Below, piece after piece: positions 35,487 through 44,014 of a DNA stretch of 64,000 nucleotides (within the stretch, counting starts at the first letter, position 1; every line of letters begins with the position of its first letter). The notes under the pieces were generated by a model that saw only the letters and a list, made by a program, of their open reading frames with translations, was not told where the DNA came from and did no database searches. Location: positions 5,518,001 to 5,582,000 of the forward strand of contig NZ_JAFQ01000004.1 in the NCBI RefSeq assembly GCF_000526215.1, given 5' to 3'. Position numbers and translations under genes: made by a program. Source of the stretch: Nocardia sp. BMG51109. GTDB taxonomy: Bacteria; Actinomycetota; Actinomycetes; Mycobacteriales; Mycobacteriaceae.

Positions 35487-36437
35487 ATGGGTCCGAGTTC
35501 GCCCGGTGCGGCGCTACGCGAAATATTCGAGCGGCCCGAAACAGTTGTCATGCCGTTCGGCTCGCTACCGATCCACGCTCAGATGGCCCAGCACGCGGAA
35601 TTCGAGGCGTTCGAGCTTTCGGGCGGTATGTCGGCGTGGTGGGCCGAGGGTGCTTCCGATGTCGGCTGGCTGACCTTGACCGAGGTGGTGGCGCACGCGA
35701 GGCGCGTGGCGCGAAGTGTCGACATCCCCGTGTATTGCGACGCCGATACGGGGTTCGGTGCCCCGATCAACGTCCAGCGCACGGTCGCGGAGTTCATCGA
35801 TGCCGGCGTGGCCGGTATCCATATCGAGGATCAGCGGGAGCCCAAGAAGTCCGGCGGGACGACCGGAATCGAACTGGTATCGGACGCGGAAGCGATCGGA
35901 CGGCTGAACGCGGCGGTCGACGCGCGTGACCGCCTGGACGCCGACTTCGTCATCGTCGCGCGCACCGACGGATTCGGTGCTGCCGGCGGCAGTGTCGACG
36001 AGGCGATTCGGCGGGCACGGCTCTACCGTGCCGAGACGGGCGTCGATGCCATCTTCTTCGAGGGTTTCCAGACGTGGCAGCAGGCCGAACTGGCGCTGCG
36101 AGAAACGCCCGGGCCGAGCTACGTGATGGGTGCGGATCTCATCGGTCGGCGGCCGCTCGCCGAGCTGACCGCGGTGGGGCAGGCGATCGAGGCAGTGCCG
36201 TTCGTGCTGCCCGGCGTTCATGAGGTGTGGCGCTTGCTCCTGGACATCAAGGAAGCGGGCGACGCTACTCCGTTCGCGGCCTATGTGGAGAAGATGAACG
36301 AAGCGAAGGGCACCGCTTACGACTTCGGCTGGGGCGCTCGCCTCGGGCGGCCGTCGGCGGAGTATGTGCGAGGCACGGAGGAAAAGTACCTTCCGGCCGA
36401 GGCGCAACGCGATTATGTCAATACCCCCAATGCCTAG
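35487..36437 (+). CDS. Isocitrate lyase/PEP mutase family protein lacking the lyase cysteine
   Basis: A 316-residue TIM-barrel enzyme. VYCDADTGFGAPINVQRTVA carries the metal-binding Asp residues, AGIHIEDQREPKKSGG is the gating-loop region, and FVIVARTDGFGAAGG follows. True isocitrate lyases have KKCGH; here it is KKSGG, so the catalytic Cys is Ser and isocitrate lyase activity is unlikely. Oxaloacetate decarboxylases, PEP mutase and dimethylmalate-lyase-like enzymes share that change. It may split a C-C bond in a branched diacid late in the pathway. AAAAGGAGAAATC precedes ATG 35487. Confidence 0.82.
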   Translation: MGPSSPGAALREIFERPETVVMPFGSLPIHAQMAQHAEFEAFELSGGMSAWWAEGASDVGWLTLTEVVAHARRVARSVDIPVYCDADTGFGAPINVQRTVAEFIDAGVAGIHIEDQREPKKSGGTTGIELVSDAEAIGRLNAAVDARDRLDADFVIVARTDGFGAAGGSVDEAIRRARLYRAETGVDAIFFEGFQTWQQAELALRETPGPSYVMGADLIGRRPLAELTAVGQAIEAVPFVLPGVHEVWRLLLDIKEAGDATPFAAYVEKMNEAKGTAYDFGWGARLGRPSAEYVRGTEEKYLPAEAQRDYVNTPNA

Positions 36438-36502
36438 CGCCGCGTGTCGCATGTACTCGAACGGCCGAGCAGATTATCCACAGATCGAAAAAGGTATATG
36501 AA

Positions 36503-37444
36503 ATGACAGGGCAGAGTGAACTCGACTTCGGCGGACGAGTGGCAATCGTCACCGGGGCCGGGCAGGGAATGGGCCGTGAGCACGCCGTCATGCTCGCATC
36601 CCGGGGCGCGAGAGTCGTGGTCAACGACATTGCCGCAGCTCGCGCCGAGGAGACGGTGAAACGGATTACCGGAGCCGGTGGGACGGCGGTACCCGACAGC
36701 CACAATATCGTCACCGAGTCGGCGGATCTGGTGCAGACGGCGATCGAGAATTTCGAGCGCCTGGACATCGTGGTCAACAACGCCGGGATCAACGCTTACG
36801 GCCGCTTCTGGGAGATGGACAGTGACCTGTGGTGGCGCGTCTTCGATACCAGCTTCCGGGGTGTTGTCGAGGTCGCGCGCCACGCCATGCCGCATCTCAT
36901 CGAGTCCGGTAGCGGACGCCTGATCAATATCTCTTCGAACGGTTTGATGGGCCTGCCCAACGACACGTCCTACGGCGCTGCCAAAGCCGCGATCTGGGGC
37001 CTCGGAAATTCCCTCGTGGCCGAGGCTCGCGAGGTCGGTGTCCAAGTCACCACGCTGCTGCCGGTCGCCTGGACGCCTATGACGGAAGATGCCTTCGGCA
37101 ACAGCGATTCGGTCGTTCGAAAGCTCATGCGCGAACAGTTTCCGGCCGATGCCGTCGCGGCTTTCGTCACGTGGCTCGCCCACCAGGACACGACTGTTCA
37201 TGGTGAAGCCTTCGAGGTGGGTGGCGTAGCGGCCGCCCGGACCGTGATCACCGCTATGCCGCGGCTCAAGGTCGCCGAACCCACCCCCGAAGCCTGGGCG
37301 GACAACGCTGCGAACCTCATGCGGGACGGAGATCTCACTCCGCTGTTCGACGCGAGCGAGTCGCTCCGTGCACAGATGGTCTTCCTCGCGCCGGAGATGG
37401 CGAAGGAAATCCCGGCGGACGCGGCGGATGTTTCCGGCAATTAG
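36503..37444 (+). CDS. SDR oxidoreductase (multifunctional-enzyme-like)
   Basis: A 313-residue SDR. VAIVTGAGQGMGREHAVMLA is the cofactor loop, VVNDIAAARAEETVKRI and IVVNNAGINAYGRF follow, and the catalytic triad lies in NISSNGLMGLPNDTSYGAAK. The C-terminal extension to 313 residues and sequence VNDIAAA resemble the dehydrogenase domains of peroxisomal-type multifunctional enzymes, which act on hydroxyacyl-CoA. AAAAAGGTAT lies before ATG 36503. It is the fourth gene of the LLM operon. Confidence 0.83.
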   Translation: MTGQSELDFGGRVAIVTGAGQGMGREHAVMLASRGARVVVNDIAAARAEETVKRITGAGGTAVPDSHNIVTESADLVQTAIENFERLDIVVNNAGINAYGRFWEMDSDLWWRVFDTSFRGVVEVARHAMPHLIESGSGRLINISSNGLMGLPNDTSYGAAKAAIWGLGNSLVAEAREVGVQVTTLLPVAWTPMTEDAFGNSDSVVRKLMREQFPADAVAAFVTWLAHQDTTVHGEAFEVGGVAAARTVITAMPRLKVAEPTPEAWADNAANLMRDGDLTPLFDASESLRAQMVFLAPEMAKEIPADAADVSGN

Positions 37445-37475
37445 GTAGCCGGCCGGGCGATAAGGAAGAGAACTG

Positions 37476-38000
37476 ATGACTCGGACCAAGGTGCGTATTT
37501 TCGACGGCGATCCGGCGGTCGCGCGAAACGCGTTCGCACAATTCCCCTCGGGTGTGGCGGTGCTCGCGGTCGACATCGACGGCAGGAAGCACGCGCTCGT
37601 CGCCTCGTCGTTCATGGTCGGAGTGTCGCTCGATCCGTGTCTCGGCGCGGTCGCGGTGCAGAAGTCGTCCGAGACGTGGGGCCTGCTCGAGGACGCCCGC
37701 TCGATCGGCGTATCGATCCTGGGCAAGGGACAGAGCGACCTGACCCGCAAGCTCGCGAGTAAGGACCGCGCGGCACGTTTCGAGCAGGTCGCCGTCGAGA
37801 TCGGTGCGCAGGGCGCCGTCTTCCTCGAGGACGCGGCGCTGTGGCTGGAGTGCTCGATCCACGAGGTGTCCGAGGCGGGCGACCACTGGCTGGCCCTGCT
37901 CGAGGTGAACAAGCTCGGACTCGGCGAGAACGAGCCGCTCATTTGGCACGGCGCGAAATTCCGCGAGCTGGTCGATGCCCGGTCGGTCGACGTCGAGTAG
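37476..38000 (+). CDS. Flavin reductase-like protein (HpaC/NTA-reductase type)
   Basis: A 174-residue FMN-binding split-barrel reductase. FPSGVAVLAVDIDGRKHALV and ASSFMVGVSLDPCLGAVAVQ are the standard first motifs, and ILGKGQSDLTRKLASKDRAA and a HxxxG-like ending (EPLIWHGAKFREL) complete the family signature. It would use NAD(P)H to supply FMNH2 to the LLM monooxygenase encoded at the start of the operon. ATG 37476; the ribBA gene follows 60 bp downstream, giving a self-contained flavin supply. Confidence 0.88.
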   Translation: MTRTKVRIFDGDPAVARNAFAQFPSGVAVLAVDIDGRKHALVASSFMVGVSLDPCLGAVAVQKSSETWGLLEDARSIGVSILGKGQSDLTRKLASKDRAARFEQVAVEIGAQGAVFLEDAALWLECSIHEVSEAGDHWLALLEVNKLGLGENEPLIWHGAKFRELVDARSVDVE

Positions 38001-38060
38001 GCGACACACCGCCGCCGTCCGTCCGGTCAGGGCGCGGAACGAGAGTTGGGAGTACAGATC

Positions 38061-39422
38061 GTGACAAGGCTCGACGGAATCGAGCGCGCGGTTGCCGATA
38101 TCGCCGCCGGCAAGCCCGTGGTGGTGGTCGATGACGAGGACCGCGAGAACGAGGGCGATCTGATCTTCGCCGCGGAGAAGGCGACGCCCGAACTCGTGGC
38201 CTTCATGGTGCGCTACACGTCCGGATATCTGTGCGTCCCGCTTGCCGGCGAGGACTGTGATCGCCTCGGCCTGCCGCCGATGTTCGCCATCAACCAGGAC
38301 AAACACGGTACGGCGTACACGGTGACGGTCGATGCGCGGGAAGGCATCGGCACCGGCATCTCCGCGGCCGACCGGGCGGCGACCATGCGGCTGCTCGCCG
38401 ACTCCACCACCGGCGCCGCCGACTTCACCCGGCCCGGCCACGTGGTACCACTTCGCGCGAAAGACGGCGGCGTGCTGCGCCGCCCCGGTCACACGGAGGC
38501 CGCCGTCGATCTCGCCCGGATGGCAGGGCTCCGTCCGGCGGGCGTCATCTGCGAGATCGTCAGCCAGAAGGACGCGGGCGCGATGGCACGGACCGGTGAG
38601 CTTCGGGTCTTCGCCGATGAGCACGGCCTCGCCCTGATCTCGATCGCCGACCTCATCGCGTGGCGGCGCAAGCACGAGAAGCATGTTGTCCGCGTCGCCG
38701 ACGCGCGCATTCCGACCATCCACGGCACGTTCCGGGCAGTCGGTTACCGGAGCATCTACGACGAGGTCGAGCACGTCGCGTTCGTGTGCGGAGACATCGC
38801 CGGACCGGACGGCGACGGCAGCGACGTTCTCGTCCGCGTGCACTCCGAATGCCTCACCGGTGACGTGTTCGGATCGCTGCGCTGCGACTGCGGGCCCCAG
38901 CTCGACGCCGCCCTCGAGATGATCGCGCGGGAGGGTCGCGGAGTCGTGCTGTACATGCGCGGCCACGAAGGCCGCGGCGTCGGCCTACTGCACAAGCTGC
39001 AGGCCTACCAGCTGCAGGACGCCGGAGCGGACACTGTCGACGCCAACCTCCAGCTCGGGTTGCCCGCCGACTCCCGCGACTACGGCACCGGGGCGCAGAT
39101 CCTCGCCGACCTGGGAATCTCGACGATGCGGCTGCTGACGAACAACCCCGCCAAGCGTGTCGGGCTCGACAGCTACGGGCTCCATGTCACCGAGCGCGTG
39201 CCGATGCCGCTGCGTGTCAACGCCGAGAACCTCACCTACCTGCGGACCAAACGCGACCGTATGGGCCACGACTTCATCGGCCTCGACGCCTATGAATCCG
39301 CACACCCGGACCCCGCACCGTTCTCGGGTTGTCGACCATCGATCGAGCCCGTAGGCCGGGTGAGTCAACCGGACAGGCGAGGCCCGAACGTGCTGAGCAA
39401 GACTAGTCGGGCCTACGGCTGA
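38061..39422 (+). CDS. ribBA: Bifunctional riboflavin biosynthesis protein RibBA
   Basis: A 453-residue fusion of 3,4-dihydroxybutanone-4-phosphate synthase and GTP cyclohydrolase II, the first committed enzymes of riboflavin synthesis. The N-terminal half has [20 protein letters not shown] and [14 protein letters not shown]; the second has the zinc site [20 protein letters not shown] and [19 protein letters not shown] 38061 is preferred because GGGAG lies eight bases before it; TTG 38046 is the upstream alternative. The last about 35 residues are an unusual tail. Finding ribBA as last gene of a flavin-monooxygenase operon suggests dedicated FMN supply and a likely second copy beside the housekeeping gene. 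Confidence 0.9.
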   Translation: MTRLDGIERAVADIAAGKPVVVVDDEDRENEGDLIFAAEKATPELVAFMVRYTSGYLCVPLAGEDCDRLGLPPMFAINQDKHGTAYTVTVDAREGIGTGISAADRAATMRLLADSTTGAADFTRPGHVVPLRAKDGGVLRRPGHTEAAVDLARMAGLRPAGVICEIVSQKDAGAMARTGELRVFADEHGLALISIADLIAWRRKHEKHVVRVADARIPTIHGTFRAVGYRSIYDEVEHVAFVCGDIAGPDGDGSDVLVRVHSECLTGDVFGSLRCDCGPQLDAALEMIAREGRGVVLYMRGHEGRGVGLLHKLQAYQLQDAGADTVDANLQLGLPADSRDYGTGAQILADLGISTMRLLTNNPAKRVGLDSYGLHVTERVPMPLRVNAENLTYLRTKRDRMGHDFIGLDAYESAHPDPAPFSGCRPSIEPVGRVSQPDRRGPNVLSKTSRAYG

Positions 39423-39493
39423 CACCAACTGCCACAACGGATTACAGGAGAACAGCCTGGTGGTTCGGGCCGGTGGTGCAGCTGCGTTCCTAA

Positions 39494-39515
39494 TTTGGAC
39501 AAAATATGTCAGTAT
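39494..39515 (+). promoter_or_regulatory. Cluster regulatory motif, site D
   Basis: TTTGGAC-AAAATAT-GTCAGTAT followed by GATCGG, with TATGAT as possible -10. It lies 90 bp before the crotonase at 39605 and governs the crotonase-ligase-OCH-like-SDR operon. Confidence 0.78.
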
Positions 39516-39604
39516 GATCGGAGTCACGTCCGGGTGGGTGGTCGGTGTGGTGTCCGGCTCCCGGCGTGGTTCTTCGCGTTGTCGTTTCGAAGGAGTTGCT
39601 GATT

Positions 39605-40414
39605 ATGGATGAACGGTATGAGCGGTATCGGACGATGAAGTTCGAGCTGTCGGACAGTGGTGTGCTGACGGTGACGTTTTTGCGTGCCGAGAAGTTGAAT
39701 GCGATCGATGCCGAATTTCATCGTGAGCTGTCGACGGTGTTTGCCGATATCGGTATGGATCGCCGGGTGCGGGCGGTGGTCCTGACCGGTTCGGGGCGGG
39801 CCTTCTGTGCCGGCGGTGATCTGGAATGGATCGCGGGGGAGACTCCGGTGACGAGGGAGACCACGTTTTTCGAGGCCCGGAAGATCGTCGATGATCTGCT
39901 GAATGTTCCGCAGCCGGTGGTGGCGGCGGTCAACGGTGCCGCGGCCGGTTATGGGTTCACGATGGCGTTGATGAGTGATTTCAGCATCGTCGCCGAGGAT
40001 GCGCGATTGTCGGATCCGCATGTGGTGATCGGACTCGTCGCGGGCGACGGCGGGGCGATGATGTGGCCGATTCTCGTCGGTATGGCGCGCGCCAAACGGT
40101 ATCTGCTGACCGGGGATCCGGTGGAGGGCCGGGTGGCCGCGGAGTGGGGTCTGGTCACCGAGGCGTGTCCGGTGGGTGATGTTGTTCCGCGGGCGAAGGA
40201 GTGGGCCGAGCGGATGGCGGCGTCGCCGCCTGCTGCGGTGCAGGGGACGAAGAAGGCGCTCAACGGTGTGCTGCACCTGTTGTCGGGTGTGACGCTGGAT
40301 CTCGGGTTTCAGGCCGAGCGGTTTTCCGCGGTGTCCGAGGATCACCAGCATCTGGTCGGGGCGGCGCTCGAGGCCCGTGCTCGTCGTCGTGCGCAGACCG
40401 CGGTCCGACAGTGA
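39605..40414 (+). CDS. Enoyl-CoA hydratase/isomerase family protein
   Basis: A 269-residue crotonase. FLRAEKLNAIDAEFHREL, GSGRAFCAGGDLEWI (first oxyanion-hole segment), VAAVNGAAAGYGFTMAL (second) and the active-site segment SDPHVVIGLVAGDGGAMMWP are visible. The usual Glu at the hydratase site is replaced by a HVxxGLVAGDGG pattern, seen in a subset of actinobacterial crotonases, so hydration, isomerization or C-C hydrolysis are all possible. CGAAGGAG precedes ATG 39605. It overlaps the next gene as GTGA. The first part of this gene is repeated as a fragment at 46961. Confidence 0.85.
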   Translation: MDERYERYRTMKFELSDSGVLTVTFLRAEKLNAIDAEFHRELSTVFADIGMDRRVRAVVLTGSGRAFCAGGDLEWIAGETPVTRETTFFEARKIVDDLLNVPQPVVAAVNGAAAGYGFTMALMSDFSIVAEDARLSDPHVVIGLVAGDGGAMMWPILVGMARAKRYLLTGDPVEGRVAAEWGLVTEACPVGDVVPRAKEWAERMAASPPAAVQGTKKALNGVLHLLSGVTLDLGFQAERFSAVSEDHQHLVGAALEARARRRAQTAVRQ

Positions 40415-42048
40415 AACCACTCGAGCCGGCATCCGTGCCGGGCCTCATGATGGACGTGGACCTGAACATCGCGCTGTTGCTGCGGAGGATGCGTGCCATC
40501 CACCACGGGTCGCGGGTGTTCTCCAGGTCGGCGAGCCGTCCCGGCGGGCCCTCGCGGCAGACGACCTTCGGTGCGGTCCTGGATCGTTCGGAGCGCCTCG
40601 CCGCGGCGTTGGCGCGGTTGGGCGTGCAGCCGGGGGACCGGGTCGGCAGTCTGGCGTGGAACACCCAGGAGCATCTCGAGATCTACTACGCGGTCATGGG
40701 CATGGGTGCGGTGCTGCACACGGCCAACCCGAGGTTGCACGAGGACCAGCTGGCATACACGATCGACCACGCGCGGGACACCGTGCTGATCGTGGAGCCG
40801 GGGTTCCGATCCCGGATCGAAGGTCTGCGGCATCGGCTGCCGCACCTCCGGCAGGTGGTCGTCATCGGGGCTGCCGACCAGGACCTCGCTCCCGGCGAGA
40901 TCGGTTTCGAGGATTTGATCGCGCAGGTGCGCGAGCCGATGGCGCCGGTCGACGTCGACGAGCGGGCCGCGGCGGCCCTCTGCTACACCTCCGGTACGAC
41001 CGGGAACCCGAAGGGGGTCCTGTACTCCCATCGGTCGATCGTCCTGCACGCATTGTCCATGGCCGGTCACGACGTCTTCCGGATCAGCGAGCGGGACACC
41101 GTCCTCGGGCTGGTTCCGCTGTTCCATGCTTTGGGGTGGGGGTTGCCCTTCGTCTGCGGCCTCACGGGCGCCGACATGGTCCTGCCCGGACCGAACCTGG
41201 CGCCGGAGGCGGTGGCCGAGCTGATCTCCGAGCACCGCGTCACCTGGGCGGGCGGCGTACCCACCGTCTGGATGGACCTGCTGCGAGTGATCCATGAGCG
41301 GGCATCGGGCAGCTCCCCGGTCGACTCGTCGAGTCTGCAGACCATCGTCGGCGGAGGGACCGCGGTGCCGGAGGCACTCATGCGCGCCTACGCCGCCCTC
41401 GGGATCGACTTCGTCCAGGGCTGGGGCATGACCGAGGTCTTCCCCGGAGCCACCATGGTCACGCCGTCGGCCATGGCCGATACCGACGACGGGTGGCGGG
41501 CGCGCACGTCGGCCGGCCGCATCTCGCCCCTCTACGAGATGCGTGCCGTCGCCGCCGACGGCGCGGAGCTGTTCAGAGACGGAAACACCGTGGGCGAGTT
41601 GGAGATTCGCGGTCCCATGGTGGCCGGCGCCTATCTCGACTCCGATGTCGGTGCGGACAGGTTCCACGACGGCTGGCTGCGCACCGGGGACGTCGGGACC
41701 ATCGATGCGAACGGGTGGGTGCGGATCACCGACCGGCTCAAGGACGCGATCAAGTCCGGTGGCGAGTGGATCAGCTCCCTGGACCTGGAGTCGGCGCTGA
41801 TGGCCCATCCATCGGTGCGTGAGGCGGCCGTCGTCGGCCGCCCGGACGAGCGCTGGGGCGAGCGACCGGCCGCCTTCGTCGTGACCGACGGAACGGTCGA
41901 AACGGACGAGCTACGCGACCACCTGACGGGACGCGTGGCGAAGTGGTGGATCCCGGACGATTTCCGTCTCGTCGAGAGCATTCCGCGGAACAGCACCGGA
42001 AAGTTCGACAAGAAGACCTTGAGAGAGGCGCTCGAGAATCCGGCCTGA
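40411..42048 (+). CDS. Acyl-CoA synthetase (AMP-binding)
   Basis: A 545-residue adenylate-forming ligase. The P-loop ALCYTSGTTGNPKGVLYSH, the A5 motif FVQGWGMTEVFPGATM, the hinge ITDRLKDAIKSGGEWISSLD and the catalytic Lys region IPRNSTGKFDKKTLRE are all present. The pattern is that of the medium/long-chain fatty-acid-CoA ligase group. GTG 40411 overlaps the crotonase stop, so the two are coupled. It would activate the acid released after ring cleavage, here presumably the product of the downstream OCH-like hydrolase. Confidence 0.89.
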   Translation: MKPLEPASVPGLMMDVDLNIALLLRRMRAIHHGSRVFSRSASRPGGPSRQTTFGAVLDRSERLAAALARLGVQPGDRVGSLAWNTQEHLEIYYAVMGMGAVLHTANPRLHEDQLAYTIDHARDTVLIVEPGFRSRIEGLRHRLPHLRQVVVIGAADQDLAPGEIGFEDLIAQVREPMAPVDVDERAAAALCYTSGTTGNPKGVLYSHRSIVLHALSMAGHDVFRISERDTVLGLVPLFHALGWGLPFVCGLTGADMVLPGPNLAPEAVAELISEHRVTWAGGVPTVWMDLLRVIHERASGSSPVDSSSLQTIVGGGTAVPEALMRAYAALGIDFVQGWGMTEVFPGATMVTPSAMADTDDGWRARTSAGRISPLYEMRAVAADGAELFRDGNTVGELEIRGPMVAGAYLDSDVGADRFHDGWLRTGDVGTIDANGWVRITDRLKDAIKSGGEWISSLDLESALMAHPSVREAAVVGRPDERWGERPAAFVVTDGTVETDELRDHLTGRVAKWWIPDDFRLVESIPRNSTGKFDKKTLREALENPA

Positions 42049-42116
42049 CGCCCCACGCTGCCGCCGGAGCCTCGGGAAATTTTTTTACCCCTGTAACCTC
42101 GAAGGAGATGGTTTAC

Positions 42117-42902
42117 ATGACCGTACTGGACGACTACCGCGAGAAGTACCGGCACCTGAAGTTCGGCCGCGACGAGAACGGAATTCTCGAGATCCGGCTA
42201 CATTCCGATGACGACTCGCTTCAGCTGCTGGTCCCGCAGCATCGCGAATTGACGCGTGCATTCCGTGACATAGCACTCGATCGCGAAAACCGGGTCGTGC
42301 TCATCACCGGAACCGGAGCGGAATTCATCGGTCCGCAACCGACCGCCGACAGTGGCCAGATCATGACGGTGATCCCCGACTATTCGGCGGAATATTCGGT
42401 GTGGGAGCAGGATGCGTGGACGGATCATCGCGAGTTGGTCAACGCCCTGCTGGATATTCAGGTACCGGTGATCGCGGCGGTGAACGGTCCCGCTCGACGG
42501 CATTGCGAGATCCCGCTTTTCTCCGACATCATCATCGCTTCCGACACGGCGTCGTTCGAGGACTCGGGACACTTCGCGTTCGAGGATATGGCACCGGGCG
42601 ACGGTTCCCACATCTGGACGACCGCACTGCTCGGAATCAACCGCGCGCGTTCCTACATGCTCACCGGTGAGATCATCACCGCCGAGGAGGCGCTTCGCTG
42701 GGGCCTCGTCAAAGAGGTACTTCCTCCCGAACAGGTGCTCGAGCGCGCTCGGGAGATCGCACGTGGAATTGCCGAAAAATCGGATACGACGCTGCGTTTC
42801 ACCCGTGCGCTCATGATTCAGCCCCTCAAGAAGCAGGTGCTCGAGCTGCTGGGGCTCGGGCTTGCCTACGAGGCTTTCGGCGCACTCGGTAAGCGCGCCT
42901 GA
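42117..42902 (+). CDS. 6-oxocamphor hydrolase-like crotonase (C-C hydrolase)
   Basis: A 261-residue crotonase-fold protein that matches, over its full length, my recollection of 6-oxocamphor hydrolase (CamK/OCH of Rhodococcus), which opens a cyclic beta-diketone by retro-Claisen hydrolysis. Five residues that I recall as catalytic there are all present: His42 (PQHREL), His129 (RRHCEIP), His152 (GHF), Asp162 (APGDGSH) and Glu252 (AYEAF). Shared stretches include DIALDRENRVVLITGTG and VPVIAAVNGP. The usual crotonase CoA-binding acid pair is absent. GAAGGAGATGG precedes ATG 42117. The gene follows a CoA ligase and precedes an SDR. Confidence 0.78.
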   Translation: MTVLDDYREKYRHLKFGRDENGILEIRLHSDDDSLQLLVPQHRELTRAFRDIALDRENRVVLITGTGAEFIGPQPTADSGQIMTVIPDYSAEYSVWEQDAWTDHRELVNALLDIQVPVIAAVNGPARRHCEIPLFSDIIIASDTASFEDSGHFAFEDMAPGDGSHIWTTALLGINRARSYMLTGEIITAEEALRWGLVKEVLPPEQVLERAREIARGIAEKSDTTLRFTRALMIQPLKKQVLELLGLGLAYEAFGALGKRA

Positions 42903-42985
42903 CATCAGCGCGTGCTCGTGGCGTCGGCTGTTCCGGTCGAATCAGAAAACTTATCACCCCTGGGGGATTCAGGACATATGCTCGC

Positions 42986-43774
42986 ATGAACGATTTCGCA
43001 GCAACGGCATCGAAAATAAGCGACCCGCTGTTCGATGTCGCCGATAAAGTAGCGATCGTCACCGGCGCAAGCTCCGGTCTCGGTCGACAGTTCGCCACGG
43101 CTCTGGCCCGGCGTGGTGCCTACGTTGTGGCCGTGGCACGGCGGGCCGATCCGCTCTTCGCGCTGGTCGAGCAATACCCGGAACACATCCTCGCCGTCTC
43201 GGCGGATGTCACGGAGGACGACCGGATCCGCGACGTCATCGACCGCACCGTAGAATGGCGCGGCACGATCGACATCGTCGTCAACAACGCCGGTATCACC
43301 TCGATTCAGCCGGCCGAGGACGAGGACGCGGAAACGTTCGGCAAAGTACTGGACGTGAACCTGGTCGCGCTCTATCGCCTGTGCCACCTCGCCGGACGTC
43401 GCATGCTGGAACAGGGAGAGGGAACGATCATCAACATCGCCTCGATCAACGGCCTGGTGGCCAGCTGGTCGATTCCCCAGGCGGGCTACTGCGCCAGCAA
43501 AGGCGCGGTGATCAGCTTGACTCGCGAACTCGCCGCGCAGTGGGCCGACCGCGGTATCCGGGTCAATGCCCTGGCGCCGGGATACTTTCGCAGCGAGCTG
43601 ACCGAAGAGCTGTTCACCAGTAGTGCCGGTGAGCGCCGGTTCCGCCGTATGCCGATGCGGCGCGGGGGACGGGAGGACGAACTCAACGGTGCCCTGGTGT
43701 TCCTCGCCAGCAACGCGTCGTCGTATATGACGGGGCAAACGCTCGTCATCGATGGCGGTTGGACAGCTGTATGA
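42986..43774 (+). CDS. SDR oxidoreductase
   Basis: A 262-residue classical SDR. VAIVTGASSGLGRQFATALA, DIVVNNAGITSIQP and the catalytic stretch NIASINGLVASWSIPQAGYC with ASKGAVISLT are present; the end YMTGQTLVIDGGWTAV is standard. The roughly 15 extra residues before the Rossmann strand (MNDFAATASKISDPLFDVAD) are common in gluconate-5-dehydrogenase-like SDRs. It ends the site D operon and is followed by a strong hairpin. It may make the ketone or diketone substrate of the OCH-like hydrolase. Confidence 0.85.
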   Translation: MNDFAATASKISDPLFDVADKVAIVTGASSGLGRQFATALARRGAYVVAVARRADPLFALVEQYPEHILAVSADVTEDDRIRDVIDRTVEWRGTIDIVVNNAGITSIQPAEDEDAETFGKVLDVNLVALYRLCHLAGRRMLEQGEGTIINIASINGLVASWSIPQAGYCASKGAVISLTRELAAQWADRGIRVNALAPGYFRSELTEELFTSSAGERRFRRMPMRRGGREDELNGALVFLASNASSYMTGQTLVIDGGWTAV

Positions 43775-43830
43775 CGGGCAGACCGGGGCACCTTGTCGTC
43801 GATTCGGATAATGCAAGGAATCGGACATGG

Positions 43831-43861
43831 GTAGGGCAGGTCAGGCCGGGACCTGCCCTAC
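43831..43861. terminator. Bidirectional terminator hairpin
   Basis: GTAGGGCAGGTC pairs perfectly with GACCTGCCCTAC over a 7-nt loop (12-bp stem), between the plus-strand SDR stop at 43774 and the minus-strand remnant and SDR. It includes the stop codon of the NTF2-like remnant. Confidence 0.8.
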
Positions 43862-44014
43862 CTGCCCCGGTTCGAATGTCGTGACAAGCCCCCTCTCGGA
43901 GATCAGCCACACGGAGTCGACCTTCGCGTACTCGTCTTCGTAGAGGACGTTGAACCGCAACCGAGGACCGCCGACCCGACTGATCGGATAGTGGCGAGTA
44001 CGGCATGCTGCGGA
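43841..44014 (-). pseudogene. C-terminal remnant of a SnoaL/NTF2-like gene
   Basis: Directly after, and in frame with, the SDR stop codon (44015-44017) the minus strand reads RHYPISRVGGPRLRFNVLYE, then DEYAKVDSVWLISERGLVTT and FEPGQVGQVPA before a stop at 43841-43843. This is the end of an NTF2-fold protein (strand pattern, DSVWLISERG), with no start or N-terminal half. It may be left from a deletion that joined the end of a SnoaL-like gene to the SDR. Confidence 0.6.

Noticed and set aside
38001..38060. FMN riboswitch before ribBA
   Set aside because: The gap between the flavin reductase and ribBA is only 60 bp, too short for an RFN element, and no conserved elements are seen.
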